64,000 bases of DNA from Pseudomonas sp. IB20 (GCF_009707325.1 NZ_CP046103.1:1971810-2035809), one strand, 5' to 3'. Shown: positions 1 to 10,875, counted from the stretch's first letter. A program made the numbers and translations. The notes: generated from the letters alone by a model not told the origin.

Positions 1-1
1 T

Positions 2-70
2 ATCATCGCCTTCTCGGCGGCACAGGCCCAAGCAGTGGACCCCGACAAGCCACTGAAATTGCCTGGGTAA
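2..70 (+). CDS. C-terminal end of an unidentified CDS (partial)
   Basis: An open frame enters from the left edge and stops at TAA 68-70. The visible 22 residues run from an Ala-rich stretch (AFSAAQAQA) to DPDKPLKLPG. The first part resembles the end of a signal peptide, so this may be a short secreted protein. In pseudomonads a PepSY protein often sits here, but too little is visible to assign a family. It ends 21 bp before the next gene and may be co-transcribed with it. Confidence 0.35.
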   Translation: MIAFSAAQAQAVDPDKPLKLPG

Positions 71-91
71 AATCGACGCGCCAGCGGTTGG

Positions 92-376
92 ATGGTGCTG
101 GCGCTCATGGCTTTTTGCTCAAGCCTGGCGGCCCGCGACCTCAACCAGGATGAAGCCTTGGCCTTGCGCCAGCAGGGGGTGATCCTGCCGCTGGAGCAAC
201 TGCTGCAACAGGCCATGGCGCGCTACCCGGGCTCCCGGCTGCTGGAGGCCGAGCTTGAGAAGAAGCACGGCCAATATGCCTATGAAGTGGAGCTGGTGAC
301 CACCGAGGGCGTGGTGCGCGAAATCAAGCTGGACGCAACGACCGGTGTACTGCTCAAAGATAAGGAAGACGACTGA
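92..376 (+). CDS. PepSY domain protein
   Basis: A 94-residue exported protein. An N-terminal hydrophobic segment (about residues 1-14, ending SSLAA) looks like a signal peptide. It is followed by one PepSY domain, with the family pattern of a Glu/Leu-rich helix, YAYEVELVT and a closing [12 protein letters not shown]. PepSY domains are periplasmic modules linked to protease inhibition or sensor modulation. The stop overlaps the next start by one base (TGATG at 374-378), so it is translationally coupled to a response regulator and probably acts with that two-component system. No good Shine-Dalgarno precedes this ATG, so the start is uncertain or depends on upstream translation. Confidence 0.8.
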   Translation: MVLALMAFCSSLAARDLNQDEALALRQQGVILPLEQLLQQAMARYPGSRLLEAELEKKHGQYAYEVELVTTEGVVREIKLDATTGVLLKDKEDD

Positions 377-1044
377 TGCGCCTGCTCCTGGTGGAAGACA
401 ACGTACCGCTGGCCGATGAGCTGCTGGCTGGCCTGCAACGCCAAGGCTACGCCGTCGACTGGCTGGCCGACGGGCGCGATGCCGCGTATCAGGGGCGCAG
501 CGAGCCCTATGACCTGATCATCCTCGACCTTGGCTTGCCCGGCCTGCCTGGGCTGGAGGTGTTGGCGCAATGGCGCGCTGCCGCCCTGGCCACACCGGTG
601 CTGGTCCTCACTGCCCGCGACTCCTGGGCCGAGCGTATCGAAGGGCTCAAGGCCGGCGCCGACGATTACTTGAGCAAACCCTTTCACCCCGAAGAACTGC
701 ACCTGCGCATCCAGGCCTTGCTGCGCCGTTCCCACGGCCATGCCAACCAGCCGACCTTGCAAGCCGCCGGGCTGCACCTGGATGAAGGCCGTCAGTGCGT
801 GCTGCGCGATGGCGACGAGATTCAACTGACTGCCGCCGAATTTCGTCTGTTGCGCTACTTCATGTTGCACCCGGAACAGATCCTGTCGAAAAGCCACTTG
901 GCCGAGCACTTGTATGATGGCGAGACCGAGCGTGATTCCAACGTATTGGAAGTGCACGTCAACCACCTGCGCCGCAAGTTGGGCCGCAGCGTGATTGAAA
1001 CCCGGCGTGGCCAGGGTTACCGGTTTGGCGCCGGCCCTGCATGA
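376..1044 (+). CDS. OmpR/PhoB-family response regulator
   Basis: A 222-residue DNA-binding response regulator. The receiver domain (about 1-115) has the acidic pair E7/D8 (VEDN), the phospho-acceptor Asp51 (IILDLGLPG) and the conserved Lys in LSKPFHP. The C-terminal winged helix (about 125-220) contains [12 protein letters not shown] and ends in RGQGYRFG. It overlaps the PepSY gene by 1 bp and the kinase gene by 4 bp (ATGA), a tight PepSY-regulator-kinase operon. The arrangement resembles the P. aeruginosa BqsR/CarR locus, but the inducing signal cannot be read from the sequence. Confidence 0.93.
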   Translation: MRLLLVEDNVPLADELLAGLQRQGYAVDWLADGRDAAYQGRSEPYDLIILDLGLPGLPGLEVLAQWRAAALATPVLVLTARDSWAERIEGLKAGADDYLSKPFHPEELHLRIQALLRRSHGHANQPTLQAAGLHLDEGRQCVLRDGDEIQLTAAEFRLLRYFMLHPEQILSKSHLAEHLYDGETERDSNVLEVHVNHLRRKLGRSVIETRRGQGYRFGAGPA

Positions 1045-2360
1045 AGTCCATTCAACGGCGCCTGAGCCTGGGGCTGATCAGCGTGATGGTGGTCGTCGGC
1101 GTGGTGCTGGCGCAAACCAGTTTGTGGTTGTTCGAGGCCGGTTTGCAGCGCTACCTGGAAGCCGGCTTGCGCAATGACGCCGAGAACCTGCTGGTGGCGC
1201 TGGTGCGTGGGCCGAACGGCGTGCAATTGGATGAACAACGCCTGTCACCGGCCTATCAGCGGCCGTTTTCCGGGCATTATTTTCGTATCGATTTTGCCGA
1301 CATTCATTGGCGTTCCCGCTCGCTGTGGGACCAGGAATTACCGCGACTGCCCGAAGCCGGGCTCAAGGGCAACTTGCAGCTAGGCCCGGAAGGCCAGCAA
1401 CTGCTGGTGTTGCGCGCGGACTACAAGCGTTTTGGCCAGTCGATTTCCATCAGCGTGGCCCAGGACTACACGCCGGTGCGGGAAAGTTTCCGTTTGATGC
1501 GTCAGATCGGCCTGGTGATGGGCCTCGCGGCATTGCTGCTGGTACTGATCCTGCAACGGGTGACCGTGCGCCGAGCCTTGCGCCCGCTGGAAACCTCTCG
1601 CGAGCAGATCGCCCAATTGCAACAGGGCCAGCGCTCGCAACTCGATACCCAGGTACCGCTGGAGCTGGAACCGCTGGTGGCGCAGATCAACCACCTGCTG
1701 GCCCACACCGAAGACAGCCTCAAGCGTTCGCGCAATGCGTTGGGCAATTTGGGGCATGCGCTGAAAACACCCTTGGCCGTGCTGTTGAGCGTGGCATCCA
1801 GCGAACAGCTCAAGGCCCATCCCGAACTGAGCAAGCTCTTGCGTGAACAGCTGGAGCACGTGCAGCAACGCCTGAATCGCGAACTCAACCGCGCGCGCCT
1901 TGCCGGTGAAACCCTGCCGGGCGCCTTGTTTGATTGCGAAAAAGAGCTGCCGGGTCTGTTGGCAACGCTAAACATGATCCACGGTGAACACCTGGACTTG
2001 AGTTACCACGTCACGCCGGGCCTGCAATTGCCGTGGGACCGCGAAGACCTGCTGGAACTGCTCGGCAACTTGCTGGACAACGCCTGCAAATGGGCGGATG
2101 CGGAAATACGCTTGGTCATCAGCGAAACGCCGCGCAGCTATCTGCTGGCTGTGGAGGACGATGGTCCCGGCATTCCGCAGAGTCAGCGCGACCAGGTGTT
2201 CAGCCGTGGCACGCGCCTGGACGAGCAAATTGATGGCCATGGCCTGGGGCTGGGGATCGTGCGGGATATCGTCGAGGTGTGGGGTGGGGTGTTGCAGTTG
2301 CAGGAGAGTGAGTTGGGCGGGCTAAAGGTGCTGATCGAATTGCCCAAGCGCCAGGCCTGA
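1041..2360 (+). CDS. Two-component sensor histidine kinase
   Basis: A 439-residue inner-membrane kinase, partner of the preceding regulator. It has TM1 at about 9-31, a periplasmic sensor of roughly 120 residues, and TM2 at about 154-174. A HAMP-like linker and a HisKA segment with phospho-acceptor His239 ([11 protein letters not shown]) follow, then an HATPase domain with an N box ([13 protein letters not shown]), G1 (EDDGPGIP) and G2 (GHGLGLGIV). The periplasmic part has no RExxE iron motif that I can see, so although gene order resembles BqsRS/CarRS the ligand may differ. The start is fixed by the ATGA overlap with the regulator. Confidence 0.92.
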   Translation: MKSIQRRLSLGLISVMVVVGVVLAQTSLWLFEAGLQRYLEAGLRNDAENLLVALVRGPNGVQLDEQRLSPAYQRPFSGHYFRIDFADIHWRSRSLWDQELPRLPEAGLKGNLQLGPEGQQLLVLRADYKRFGQSISISVAQDYTPVRESFRLMRQIGLVMGLAALLLVLILQRVTVRRALRPLETSREQIAQLQQGQRSQLDTQVPLELEPLVAQINHLLAHTEDSLKRSRNALGNLGHALKTPLAVLLSVASSEQLKAHPELSKLLREQLEHVQQRLNRELNRARLAGETLPGALFDCEKELPGLLATLNMIHGEHLDLSYHVTPGLQLPWDREDLLELLGNLLDNACKWADAEIRLVISETPRSYLLAVEDDGPGIPQSQRDQVFSRGTRLDEQIDGHGLGLGIVRDIVEVWGGVLQLQESELGGLKVLIELPKRQA

Positions 2361-2426
2361 CCCACCGTCATCGCGGCGTAGGTATCTACACATCTTTTTA
2401 CATTAATCATTCGACATTTTGAAGAT

Positions 2427-4574
2427 TTAGACCCTGAACTGATCCATCAACCCCTGCTGCTGATTAGCCAGGCTGTTCAACGCCTGGCTCACCCGCGCCG
2501 ATTCATTTGCTTGCTCTGACAGCGACTCTGTCACATCCCGGATCGTCGCCACGTTGCTGTTGATCTCTTCGGCCACCGCGCTTTGCTCTTCGGCGGCGCT
2601 GGCGATTTGCAGGTTCATGTCGCTGATCACCGTGACCGCCTCGCCAATCTGGCGCAGGGCGGTGACCGCTTGGCCGACTTGCTCGACACTGCCCTGGGCC
2701 TGGCGATAGCTGTTGCCCATGGAGCCGACCACTTCGGTGGTGCCGTTTTGCAGTTGCTCGATCACCACGCGGGTTTCCTCAACCGATTCCTGGGTGCGCC
2801 GCGCCAGGTTGCGCACTTCGTCGGCGACCACGGCAAACCCACGGCCGGCCTCACCGGCACGCGCGGCTTCGATGGCGGCGTTGAGTGCCAGCAGGTTGGT
2901 TTGCTCGGCAATGCCCCGAATCACTTCCAGTACCGAACCGATTTTCTCGCTATTGGCCGCCAAGCCTTCGACCTGAACCATGGCGGTGCTCATGTCCGCC
3001 GCCAGGTGCCCGATGTTGGTGGTGGTGCGGTCGATCACGGTCAAACCTTCGCGGGTGGCTTGGTCGGCATCGCGCGCAGCGTGTGCCGCTTGGGCGGCGC
3101 TGCGGGCCACGTCCTGGGCGGTGGCGCTCATTTCGTGGGAGGCGGTGGCCACTTGGTCAACTTGGCGGTATTGCTGCTCCATGCCGGCGCTGGTTTGTGT
3201 GGCAATCGCGGCGGACTGGTCGGCGGTGCCACGGGCGTCCTGAACCGAGCGTTTGACCTCGGCAATAATCGGTTGCAGCTTGTCGAGGAAGCGGTTGAAC
3301 CAACCGGCCAGTTGCCCCAGCTCATCGTGTTTGTCGTAGGCCAGGCGGCGGGTCAGGTCGCCTTCGCCACTGGCAATGTCTTCCAGCATGCGCGCCACGC
3401 CGAGGATCGGCCGGGTCACGCTGCGCGCCATCAGCCATACCAGGACCAAGCCGACCACCGCCGCCAACAAGCCCAGGCTCAGTTCCAGCAAGGTGCCGCG
3501 GGTGTTATCGGCATCCAGTTGCGCCTTCAGTACTTCGGCGGGGCCGACCAGGACTGTTTCCGGCACATCCAGCAACACGCCCCACGGCTTGCCGCCGGGA
3601 ATGGGTGCGAAGGGCGCCAATACCTTGAGTTGATGGTCGGTGCGCAAGCTATGGATCTGCGTGCTGGTCGCCAGTGCGCTGATCAATTGCGCGCCGCTGG
3701 CCGTGTCGACTTTATCCAGGCGCTGGCTGAGTTTGCTGGCGTCCGGGCTGTAGCCGGCGAGCAAACCGCTGGGGCTGAGGATGCTGACTTGGGTCTGGCC
3801 GTCATACAGCTTCTGGCTCGCCTGTTGGCTCACGGCCTGCAGGCTGTTGAGGTTGATGTCCACCGACAGCGAGGCGATGACTTTGCCGTTGACCATCAAC
3901 GGGAACACGATGCTGGTCATCAGCACGTTTTGCCCGTCGATTACATAAAAGTACGGTTCGATCACGCAGGGTTTCAGGGAGGTGCGCGGGCACGTGAACC
4001 AGGCGTTGGCTTTTTCTCCGCTCGGCCCGACGCTGGTGTCGGCCATGTCACTTTCCGGCAGCGACATGGAAGTCAGCTTGCCCGGCGTCGGCTGCGACCA
4101 GTACAGGGCAAAGCGGCCTTTGTCATTGCTGCCCAGCTCCGCCTGGTTGGCGAACAACTCGTCTTTGCCATCCAGCGCGTTGGCTTCGAACACGAGCGAC
4201 AAACCGAGCAGGTCTGGGTTGGCCTGTAGCGCGGCCTTGACCTGGCGGGTCAGGTCTTCGCGGGTGTCGAAGGCGTCGAGGAAGCGCTTTTCGGCCTGTT
4301 CGCGCAAAAACAGCACTTGGCGGGAAAAACCATGACCGTACTGGTAGGCGTCCATGAATTGCTGGCGAATCCCCAACGCCTGCACTTCACCTTGGGCCTC
4401 GATGCGCGCCTGGGCAGACTCGTCGAGCATTTGCATACTCGAGGCTTTGACCTGCTGCGAGCTGTGCTCCATGCGATACAGCGACAGACCCACCAGCAGG
4501 GTCACGATCCCCAGCAGGCACAGGCCGGCGAGCAGGGTGATTTTCCATTGAATGGAGAGCTGTCTGAGGGGCAT
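2427..4574 (-). CDS. Methyl-accepting chemotaxis protein, double-Cache type
   Basis: A 715-residue transmembrane chemoreceptor. It has TM1 at about 12-34 and a large periplasmic region of about 330 residues with double-Cache character ([15 protein letters not shown], later VSLNSLQ/SILSPSG-type strands). TM2 near 365-385 is followed by HAMP ([25 protein letters not shown]) and the signalling coiled coil with the hairpin tip [19 protein letters not shown]. There is no C-terminal CheR-tethering pentapeptide. The Cache fold in this family usually binds small organic ligands such as amino or organic acids; the specific ligand is not deducible. It lies alone, convergent with the kinase gene. Confidence 0.93.
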   Translation of the reverse strand: MPLRQLSIQWKITLLAGLCLLGIVTLLVGLSLYRMEHSSQQVKASSMQMLDESAQARIEAQGEVQALGIRQQFMDAYQYGHGFSRQVLFLREQAEKRFLDAFDTREDLTRQVKAALQANPDLLGLSLVFEANALDGKDELFANQAELGSNDKGRFALYWSQPTPGKLTSMSLPESDMADTSVGPSGEKANAWFTCPRTSLKPCVIEPYFYVIDGQNVLMTSIVFPLMVNGKVIASLSVDINLNSLQAVSQQASQKLYDGQTQVSILSPSGLLAGYSPDASKLSQRLDKVDTASGAQLISALATSTQIHSLRTDHQLKVLAPFAPIPGGKPWGVLLDVPETVLVGPAEVLKAQLDADNTRGTLLELSLGLLAAVVGLVLVWLMARSVTRPILGVARMLEDIASGEGDLTRRLAYDKHDELGQLAGWFNRFLDKLQPIIAEVKRSVQDARGTADQSAAIATQTSAGMEQQYRQVDQVATASHEMSATAQDVARSAAQAAHAARDADQATREGLTVIDRTTTNIGHLAADMSTAMVQVEGLAANSEKIGSVLEVIRGIAEQTNLLALNAAIEAARAGEAGRGFAVVADEVRNLARRTQESVEETRVVIEQLQNGTTEVVGSMGNSYRQAQGSVEQVGQAVTALRQIGEAVTVISDMNLQIASAAEEQSAVAEEINSNVATIRDVTESLSEQANESARVSQALNSLANQQQGLMDQFRV

Positions 4575-4815
4575 CGAGGAGCATCCTTAACCTGAAAACG
4601 CAGAGAGCCTCTGTATCGGCCGTTATTGTTGCTTCTTTATTATTTAAACGTTCAATTTAATGCTGAAAGCGACGCCGCTTTTTGACATGCGCGCCCGCCT
4701 GCTGCAAAGTGCGCGCCCTCTAATAAGACCTCCTAAAGCCTGCACGCCGGCAGCCAACCCCATGGCCGCTCGGAAGCGGGCATGCCTGTTTTTATGTTTC
4801 TGTCTTGAGGTAACC

Positions 4816-6132
4816 ATGATTAACGCAGTCATCGCCGCGGTCGGCACCATGCTGGTGCTCAGTTTGTCCCGCGTGCATGTGGTCATCGCCATCATTGTTG
4901 GCGCCCTGGTGGGTGGCTTGACCGGTGGCCTGGGCATTGAGGCCACGCTCAAGGCCTTCAACGGCGGTTTGGGTGGCGGCGCGACCGTGGCGTTGTCCTA
5001 CGCCTTGCTCGGCGCTTTCGCGGTGGCGATTGCCAAGTCCGGCCTGGCCCATGCCCTGGCGGACAAGGCGTTGACGCTGGTGGACCGCCAGGAAGCCACC
5101 GGCGGCAGCCACGTCAAATGGCTGCTGATCGGCCTGTTGTGGGTGGTGGCGATTGCCTCGCAGAACATCCTGCCGATCCACATCGCATTTATCCCGCTGC
5201 TGGTGCCGCCACTGTTATACGTGCTGACCAAGCTGCAACTGGACCGCCGGCTGATCGCCTGTGTAATGACCTTCGGCCTGATCACCCCGTATATGTTCCT
5301 GCCGGTGGGCTTCGGCAATATCTTTCTCAACCAGATCCTGCTGGCCAACGTGGCCAAGAGCGGCGTGGACATCAGCCAGGTCAACGTCACCCACGCCATG
5401 GGCCTACCGGCGCTGGGCATGGTGGTTGGCTTGCTGGTGGCGGTGTTTGTCAGTTACCGCAAAAAACGCGTGTACGACCTGGAGAAAATCGAGCGGGTCG
5501 AGCAGGTGGCAGTGCAGTACAACCCGCTGACCCTGCTGGTGGCCGGGCTGGCGATTGCTTCGGCGTTCATCATTCAGCTGTGGCTGGACTCGATGATCAT
5601 CGGCGCCCTGGCTGGGTTCCTGATCTTTTCGGTGTCGGGCATTGTGCGCTGGCGCGAAACCGACGATTTGTTCACCGAAGGCATGAAGATGATGGCGATG
5701 ATCGGCTTCATCATGATCGCCTCCTCGGGCTTTGCCGAAGTGCTCAAGGCCACCGGTGACGTGCGCTCGCTGGTGGAAGCCTCGGCGGCGTTTATCGGCC
5801 ACAGCCGTGGCGTGGGCGCGTTGCTGATGTTGCTGGTGGGGCTGCTGGTGACGATGGGCATTGGTTCGTCGTTTTCCACGGTGCCGATTCTTGCGGCGAT
5901 TTTTGTGCCGTTGTGTGTGCAACTGGGGTTCAGCCCGCTGGCCATTGTGTGCATCGTCGGCACCGCAGGTGCGCTTGGCGATGCTGGCTCGCCTGCGTCG
6001 GATTCCACCCTCGGGCCGACCTCTGGGCTCAATATTGATGGTCAGCACCATCACATCTGGGACACAGTGGTGCCGACCTTCTTGCACTACAACATTCCGT
6101 TGTTGGCGTTTGGGTGGCTGGCAGCGATATAG
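4816..6132 (+). CDS. Na+/H+ antiporter family (YuiF-like) transporter
   Basis: A 438-residue polytopic membrane protein with about 11-12 hydrophobic segments, Gly-rich helices and the conserved closing region [18 protein letters not shown]. It matches the Na+/H+ antiporter-like family that includes B. subtilis YuiF, some members of which move amino acids such as histidine rather than sodium. The start at 4816 is preferred because GAGG lies 7 bases upstream. An in-frame ATG at 4660 would add 52 residues without membrane or signal character and has no ribosome binding site. It is monocistronic, divergent from the upstream chemoreceptor. Confidence 0.85.
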   Translation: MINAVIAAVGTMLVLSLSRVHVVIAIIVGALVGGLTGGLGIEATLKAFNGGLGGGATVALSYALLGAFAVAIAKSGLAHALADKALTLVDRQEATGGSHVKWLLIGLLWVVAIASQNILPIHIAFIPLLVPPLLYVLTKLQLDRRLIACVMTFGLITPYMFLPVGFGNIFLNQILLANVAKSGVDISQVNVTHAMGLPALGMVVGLLVAVFVSYRKKRVYDLEKIERVEQVAVQYNPLTLLVAGLAIASAFIIQLWLDSMIIGALAGFLIFSVSGIVRWRETDDLFTEGMKMMAMIGFIMIASSGFAEVLKATGDVRSLVEASAAFIGHSRGVGALLMLLVGLLVTMGIGSSFSTVPILAAIFVPLCVQLGFSPLAIVCIVGTAGALGDAGSPASDSTLGPTSGLNIDGQHHHIWDTVVPTFLHYNIPLLAFGWLAAI

Positions 6133-6229
6133 CTGAAGGGTGAGCTCGGCGACACGTCGTTTGAGTCCTTTAGAATCCAGGCAGTTGGCCGTTAACCTCT
6201 CAAGTCGCCCCTAATAAGAGAGAAATGCC

Positions 6230-7909
6230 ATGCGTCTGAGCTTGAAGGCCAAAGTCCTGTCCCTCGCCGTCGTGCCGGTGTTGTTGTTTGCTGTGGTCAT
6301 CAGCCTGACCACCGTGTGGATCCTCCAGGGCCAGGCGCGCAACGAGGTGGATGAAACCCGCCAGCGCCTGCTCAACAACGCCAAGGCCACCCTGCAAAGC
6401 TATGTAGAAGTGGCCATGACCACCGTCAAACCGCTCTACGACGCTGCCGCCCCTGGTGATACCGCCGCGCGGGCTGAGGTGGTCAAGTTGCTCTCCAACA
6501 CCACCTACGGCAAGGACGGTTACTTTTTCGGCTACGACTCCGAGACCATTCGCCTGTTCAAGGGCAACAGCCCGGACGGCGTGGGCAAGAGCTTCAAGGA
6601 CAACCGCGACCCTAACGGCGTCTACGTCAACCGCGACCTGGTCAAGGTCGGCAAGGATGGCACTCACTACCTGCAATACAGCTCGACCCAGCCCGGCCAG
6701 AGTGAACTGGTGCCCAAGCTCGGCTACACCGAATACCTGCCCAAGTGGGACATGGTGATTGGTACCTCGGTGAACCTCGATGGTATCGAAGCCCAGGTGG
6801 CGGTGGTCGAAGCCAAGGTTGAGAAACGCATGGAAGGCGTGCTGCTGAGCATTCTTGGTGTCGCTGTGGTGGTGTTGCTGGTGATTGCCGCCGTGGGCAT
6901 GGTGACGGCCAATACCATCCTGCGTCCGTTGAGCTTGATGAAAGCCAACCTCGACGATATCGCGGCGGGCGAGGGTGACTTGACCCGCCGTCTGGCGATC
7001 ACCAGCCAAGATGAACTGGGCGACCTGGCCGGTGCGTTCAACCGGTTTGTCGACAAGATCCACGGGCTGGTGCGCCAGATCACCGAGATGACCTCGCAGC
7101 TCACCGGGCTGGTCGGGCAGGTGTCTGAGCAAGCCCAACGCTCGGAAACCGCGATGGAGCGCCAGCGTCACGAAACGGACCAAGTGGCCACGGCCATTAA
7201 CCAGATGTCCTCCGCGGCCCACGAAGTCGCCCGCAGTGCCCAGGGCGCCGCCGTCGCTGCGCAACAGACCGACGCCGAGGGCCAGGCGGCCAAGCGCGTG
7301 GTAGACGGCAGCATCGCGCAGATCCATGCGCTGGTGAACGACATTCGCAGCAGCGGCGTGTCCCTCGACAGCCTGCAGCAGGATGTGTCGTCGATTGTCA
7401 GCGTGCTCGGGGTGATCCGCTCGATTGCTGAACAGACCAACCTGCTGGCGCTCAACGCCGCCATCGAAGCCGCGCGGGCCGGTGAGGCCGGGCGCGGTTT
7501 TGCCGTGGTCGCCGACGAAGTGCGCGCCCTGGCCAGCCGCACCCAGACCAGCACCCAGGAAATCCAGGGCATGATCGACCGCCTGCAAAAAGGCACCGAA
7601 GCCGCCGTGGACGCGATGCGCCGCTCCAGCGATGCCGGCGACGGCACCTCGGCCCAGGCCAACCAGGCCGGGGCGTCGCTGGACACCATGGCCCAACTGA
7701 TCGGCACCATCAACTCAATGAACGCGCAAATCGCCAGCGCCGCCGAAGAGCAGACCGCCGTGGCCGAAGAGATCAACCGCAGCGTGCATCAGATAGCCGT
7801 GGCGGTGGACAGCGTGGCCGACGAAACCCAACTGGGCGCCCAGACCTCACGCAGCCTGGCGGATTTGGGCCAGCGCTTGGGGCAATTGGTGGGGCAGTTC
7901 AGGATCTGA
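6230..7909 (+). CDS. Methyl-accepting chemotaxis protein, single-Cache type
   Basis: A 559-residue chemoreceptor. After TM1 (about 9-33) comes a compact periplasmic domain of about 150 residues with single-Cache motifs ([31 protein letters not shown]), TM2 at about 205-230, and HAMP ([20 protein letters not shown]). The methyl-accepting signalling domain has the canonical tip [19 protein letters not shown]. This sCache type often senses small carboxylates, which is family knowledge and not proof of ligand. It is the second chemoreceptor within 5 kb but has a different sensor fold from the first, so it is not a simple duplicate. Confidence 0.93.
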   Translation: MRLSLKAKVLSLAVVPVLLFAVVISLTTVWILQGQARNEVDETRQRLLNNAKATLQSYVEVAMTTVKPLYDAAAPGDTAARAEVVKLLSNTTYGKDGYFFGYDSETIRLFKGNSPDGVGKSFKDNRDPNGVYVNRDLVKVGKDGTHYLQYSSTQPGQSELVPKLGYTEYLPKWDMVIGTSVNLDGIEAQVAVVEAKVEKRMEGVLLSILGVAVVVLLVIAAVGMVTANTILRPLSLMKANLDDIAAGEGDLTRRLAITSQDELGDLAGAFNRFVDKIHGLVRQITEMTSQLTGLVGQVSEQAQRSETAMERQRHETDQVATAINQMSSAAHEVARSAQGAAVAAQQTDAEGQAAKRVVDGSIAQIHALVNDIRSSGVSLDSLQQDVSSIVSVLGVIRSIAEQTNLLALNAAIEAARAGEAGRGFAVVADEVRALASRTQTSTQEIQGMIDRLQKGTEAAVDAMRRSSDAGDGTSAQANQAGASLDTMAQLIGTINSMNAQIASAAEEQTAVAEEINRSVHQIAVAVDSVADETQLGAQTSRSLADLGQRLGQLVGQFRI

Positions 7910-7949
7910 TCTTCAGTAGCCGGGAGGCCGTTATTTACGTGGCGCCGGG

Positions 7950-9263
7950 TTAGAGGTCGCGCATCAGCAGGCCGAAGCGCAGGTCCATCTCGGCCGGGAG
8001 CGGCACATACACTGTGTGCCCATCGCCCGGCGCCACCTCGATGGCTTCGCCCTTGGCGTTGTGCAGCGTGGCCAGGTCAAAGTGAAAGTTGCCGGCGGGG
8101 GTCATCAGTTCGAGGTGGTTGCCCACGGCGAAGCGATTCTTGACCTTGACCTCGGCCAGCTCGCCACGGCGTTCGCCGGTCAATTCCCCGACAAACTGCT
8201 GGCGCTCCGAGACTGAACTGCCGTTCTGGTAGTTCTGGTATTCGTCGTGCACGTGGCGGCGCAGGAAACCTTCGGTGTAGCCGCGCTGGGCCAGGGATTC
8301 CAGGTCGGTCATCAGGGTGCGGTCAAATGCGCGGCCGGCCACCGCGTCATCGATGGCCTGGCGATACACCTGGGTGGTGCGTGCGCAGTAGAAATGCGAT
8401 TTGGTGCGGCCTTCGATCTTCAGCGAATGCACGCCCATGTGCGTCAGGCGCTCCACGTGCTGCACGGCGCGCAGGTCCTTGGCGTTCATGATGTAGGTGC
8501 CGTGTTCATCCTCGAACGCGGGCATGTGCTCATCAGGGCGGTTGGCTTCCTGCAACAGGAATACTTGATCGGTCGGCGCGCCGATGCCCAAGGTCGGCTG
8601 GAATTGCTGGACGATCTCGCCCGTGGCGTTTTCCACGGCCGGCGTGGCCTGGTACTTCCAACGGCACGCGTTGGTGCAGGTGCCTTGGTTGGCATCGCGT
8701 TTGTTCATATAGCCGGACAACAAACAGCGCCCGGAATAGGCCATGCACAAGGTGCCGTGCACGAACACTTCCAGCTCCATGGTCGGCACCTGCTGGCGGA
8801 TCTCGTCGATCTCTTCCAACGACAGCTCGCGTGACAGAATCACCCGGCAGATGCCTTGCTGCTGCCAGAACTCCACGCTGGCCCAATTCACGGTATTGGC
8901 CTGCACCGACAAGTGAATCGGCATCAGCGGGAAGTGGCGGCGCACCAGCATGATCAGGCCTGGGTCGGACATGATCAGCGCATCCGGGCCCATGGCGATC
9001 ACCGGCGCCAGGTCCTTGAGGAAGGTCTTGAGCTTGGCGTTGTGCGGCGCGATGTTCACCACCACGTAGAAGCGCTTGCCCATCGCGTGGGCTTCCTGGA
9101 TGCCGAGGGCCAGGTGGGCGTGGTCGAATTCGTTGTTGCGTACGCGCAGGCTGTAGCGCGGCTGGCCGGCGTAGACCGCGTCGGCGCCGTAGGCGAAGGC
9201 GTAGCGCATGTTTTTCAGGGTGCCGGCGGGGGCGAGCAGTTCGGGGGCGATCACAGGGGGCAT
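7950..9263 (-). CDS. trhP: U32 peptidase-family tRNA hydroxylation protein (TrhP/YegQ)
   Basis: A 437-residue protein of the peptidase U32 family. The hallmark block FVHGTLCMAYSGRCLLS is near residue 180-200, followed by the Cys-containing GTCTNACRW, as expected for the iron-sulfur U32 enzymes. E. coli YegQ/TrhP makes 5-hydroxyuridine at the tRNA wobble position using prephenate; the assignment follows from that family. The start at 9263 (MPPVIAPELL) was chosen because the longer frame to 9350 adds Lys/Asn-rich residues encoded by the repeated non-coding DNA upstream. Its promoter region contains the first copy of a 112-bp tandem duplication. Confidence 0.85.
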   Translation of the reverse strand: MPPVIAPELLAPAGTLKNMRYAFAYGADAVYAGQPRYSLRVRNNEFDHAHLALGIQEAHAMGKRFYVVVNIAPHNAKLKTFLKDLAPVIAMGPDALIMSDPGLIMLVRRHFPLMPIHLSVQANTVNWASVEFWQQQGICRVILSRELSLEEIDEIRQQVPTMELEVFVHGTLCMAYSGRCLLSGYMNKRDANQGTCTNACRWKYQATPAVENATGEIVQQFQPTLGIGAPTDQVFLLQEANRPDEHMPAFEDEHGTYIMNAKDLRAVQHVERLTHMGVHSLKIEGRTKSHFYCARTTQVYRQAIDDAVAGRAFDRTLMTDLESLAQRGYTEGFLRRHVHDEYQNYQNGSSVSERQQFVGELTGERRGELAEVKVKNRFAVGNHLELMTPAGNFHFDLATLHNAKGEAIEVAPGDGHTVYVPLPAEMDLRFGLLMRDL

Positions 9264-9621
9264 GGGCTCACGTCGCAAAAGGTCGCGAGGGTAGTGGAGC
9301 TTGAGGTGGGATTTATTGATCCAGGTCGGCCTTTGCTGATTTTTTATCATGACTTGATTGATGCGCAGGGCGAGTGCGAAGACTCAGGCTTCAAGCCCTT
9401 GAATCAGGCCGTCTATGCTGGTTGGAATTGATCCAGGTCGGCCTTTGCTGATTTTTTATCATGACTTGATTGATGCGCAGGGCGAGTGCGAAGACTCAGG
9501 CTTCAAGCCCTTGAATCAGGCCGTCTATGCTGGTTGGAGAATCAAGGGCACTCCCAGGATTGGCTGCGGACTAAGCAACAGGGCCTACACAGGGCCTTTG
9601 CTTTTCTGACATGGACCGGAC
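9264..9621. other. Gene-free interval holding a duplicated block
   Basis: These 358 bp separate the divergent trhP and AI-2E transporter genes and hold the promoters of both. Almost two thirds is a perfect tandem repeat (next entry). Short open frames here merely read through the repeat and show no family resemblance. Confidence 0.8.
9315..9538 (+). repeat. Perfect 112-bp tandem duplication
   Basis: Bases 9315-9426 and 9427-9538 are identical over all 112 positions; the flanking bases differ on both sides. The unit begins ATTGATCCAGGTCGG and ends CTATGCTGGTTGGA. The length is not a multiple of three and no start codon of a recognised gene is included. Perfect identity means either a very recent duplication or an assembly join in which overlapping ends were not merged. 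Confidence 0.97.
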
Positions 9622-10689
9622 ATGAATCAAACCAACCTGCAATTCAAAACCCTGCTGTTGCTGCTGGCCTTGGTGACCATCGCCTTCATCTGGATATTGC
9701 TGCCGTTCTACGGCGCGGTGTTCTGGGCGGTGATCCTCGGCATTATCTTTGCCCCGATGCAGCGGCGCCTGCAACAGCGGTTCAGTTGGAACCGCAACCT
9801 GACGTCGCTGGCGACCCTGACGGTGTGCCTGATCATTGCGATTCTGCCGGTGATCATCACCAGCATATTGCTGGTGCAAGAGGGCGCGACCCTCTACAAA
9901 AACATCGAAAGCGGCAAATTGGATGTGGCCGGGTACATCGAGCAGTTCAAGAACGTGCTGCCGCCGTACTTTCAGCACCTGCTGGACCGTTTCGGCATGG
10001 GCAACCTGGAAGGCCTGCGGGAGAAAATCGTCAAGAGCGCGATGCAAGGCAGCCAGTTCTTTGCGACCCAGGCATTCAGCTTCGGCCAGGGCACGTTTGA
10101 TTTCCTGGTGAGCTTTTTCATCATGCTGTATCTGTTGTTTTTCCTGCTGCGTGATGGCCCCGAGCTGGTACGCAAGGTGCGCACGGCGGTGCCGCTGGCC
10201 GAGCCGCAAAAGCGTCGCTTGCAGCTCAAGTTCAACCGGGTGGTGCGGGCCACAGTCAAAGGCAACGTATTGGTGGCCGTGACCCAAGGCGCGCTGGGCG
10301 GTTTGATCTTCTGGTTTCTGGACATTCCCAGTGCCTTGCTCTGGGCGGTGTTGATGGCGTTTCTGTCACTGCTGCCGGCGGTGGGCGCGGGGATTGTGTG
10401 GGGGCCGGTGGCCGCCTACTTCCTGTTGAGCGGTTCGATCTGGCAGGGCGTGGTGCTGGCGTTGTTCGGCGTATTTGTGATCGGGTTGGTGGACAACGTG
10501 CTGCGTCCGATCCTGGTGGGCAAGGACACTAAAATGCCCGACTATTTGATCCTGATCTCGACCCTGGGCGGCCTGTCGGTGTTTGGCCTGAACGGGTTTG
10601 TGATCGGGCCGCTGGTGGCGGCGTTGTTCATGTCCAGCTGGGCGCTGTTTGTGGAGAGCAAGCCGCGGGTCAAGCTGCCGCTGCCTTGA
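9622..10689 (+). CDS. AI-2E family transporter (YdiK/PerM-like)
   Basis: A 355-residue inner-membrane protein with the topology of the AI-2E exporter superfamily: two N-terminal helices (about 10-45), a third near 70-90, a soluble central stretch (about 90-150), then a cluster of C-terminal helices including SLLPAVGAGIVWGPVA and the conserved VDNVLRPILVGKDTKMPDYLI-type motif. The family name comes from autoinducer-2 export, but most members lack a demonstrated substrate and others move ions. It stands alone and converges with a small minus-strand gene starting 4 bp after its stop. Confidence 0.88.
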   Translation: MNQTNLQFKTLLLLLALVTIAFIWILLPFYGAVFWAVILGIIFAPMQRRLQQRFSWNRNLTSLATLTVCLIIAILPVIITSILLVQEGATLYKNIESGKLDVAGYIEQFKNVLPPYFQHLLDRFGMGNLEGLREKIVKSAMQGSQFFATQAFSFGQGTFDFLVSFFIMLYLLFFLLRDGPELVRKVRTAVPLAEPQKRRLQLKFNRVVRATVKGNVLVAVTQGALGGLIFWFLDIPSALLWAVLMAFLSLLPAVGAGIVWGPVAAYFLLSGSIWQGVVLALFGVFVIGLVDNVLRPILVGKDTKMPDYLILISTLGGLSVFGLNGFVIGPLVAALFMSSWALFVESKPRVKLPLP

Positions 10690-10692
10690 GCA

Positions 10693-10875
10693 TCACGCGT
10701 GCAGCCTGAACGTGGACGCTTGTTGCAGCTGTTTTTGTGCGGCGGATAACGAGGTGAGCGGGCCGCTGATGGGCTCGCCATCGCGTACCAGGTACCAGCA
10801 GGCCAGTAATCCATGCTCGCGAAGAGAGGCGGGGACGGCGCTGCCGATGACGGACATGATCTGGACAGTGGGCAT
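10693..10875 (-). CDS. Small conserved hypothetical protein
   Basis: A 60-residue soluble protein of no recognised family (MPTVQIMSVIGSAVPAS... with DGEPISGPLTSL in the middle). It is likely real because a strong GGAGG Shine-Dalgarno lies 8 bases before the ATG and the frame ends 4 bp from the convergent transporter stop. The block LVRDGEPISGPLTSLSAAQ looks like a compact beta-rich fold with a helix at the end. Function unknown. Confidence 0.6.
   Translation of the reverse strand: MPTVQIMSVIGSAVPASLREHGLLACWYLVRDGEPISGPLTSLSAAQKQLQQASTFRLHA

Noticed and set aside
2583..4229. Long open frame antisense to the first chemoreceptor
   Set aside because: High-GC shadow of a strong gene on the other strand.
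4660..4815. N-terminal extension of the Na+/H+ antiporter-like protein
   Set aside because: No ribosome binding site and no membrane character; GAGG before 4816 fits better.
9415..9609. 64-codon frame inside the 112-bp repeat
   Set aside because: It merely reads repeated intergenic DNA; no ribosome site or family likeness.
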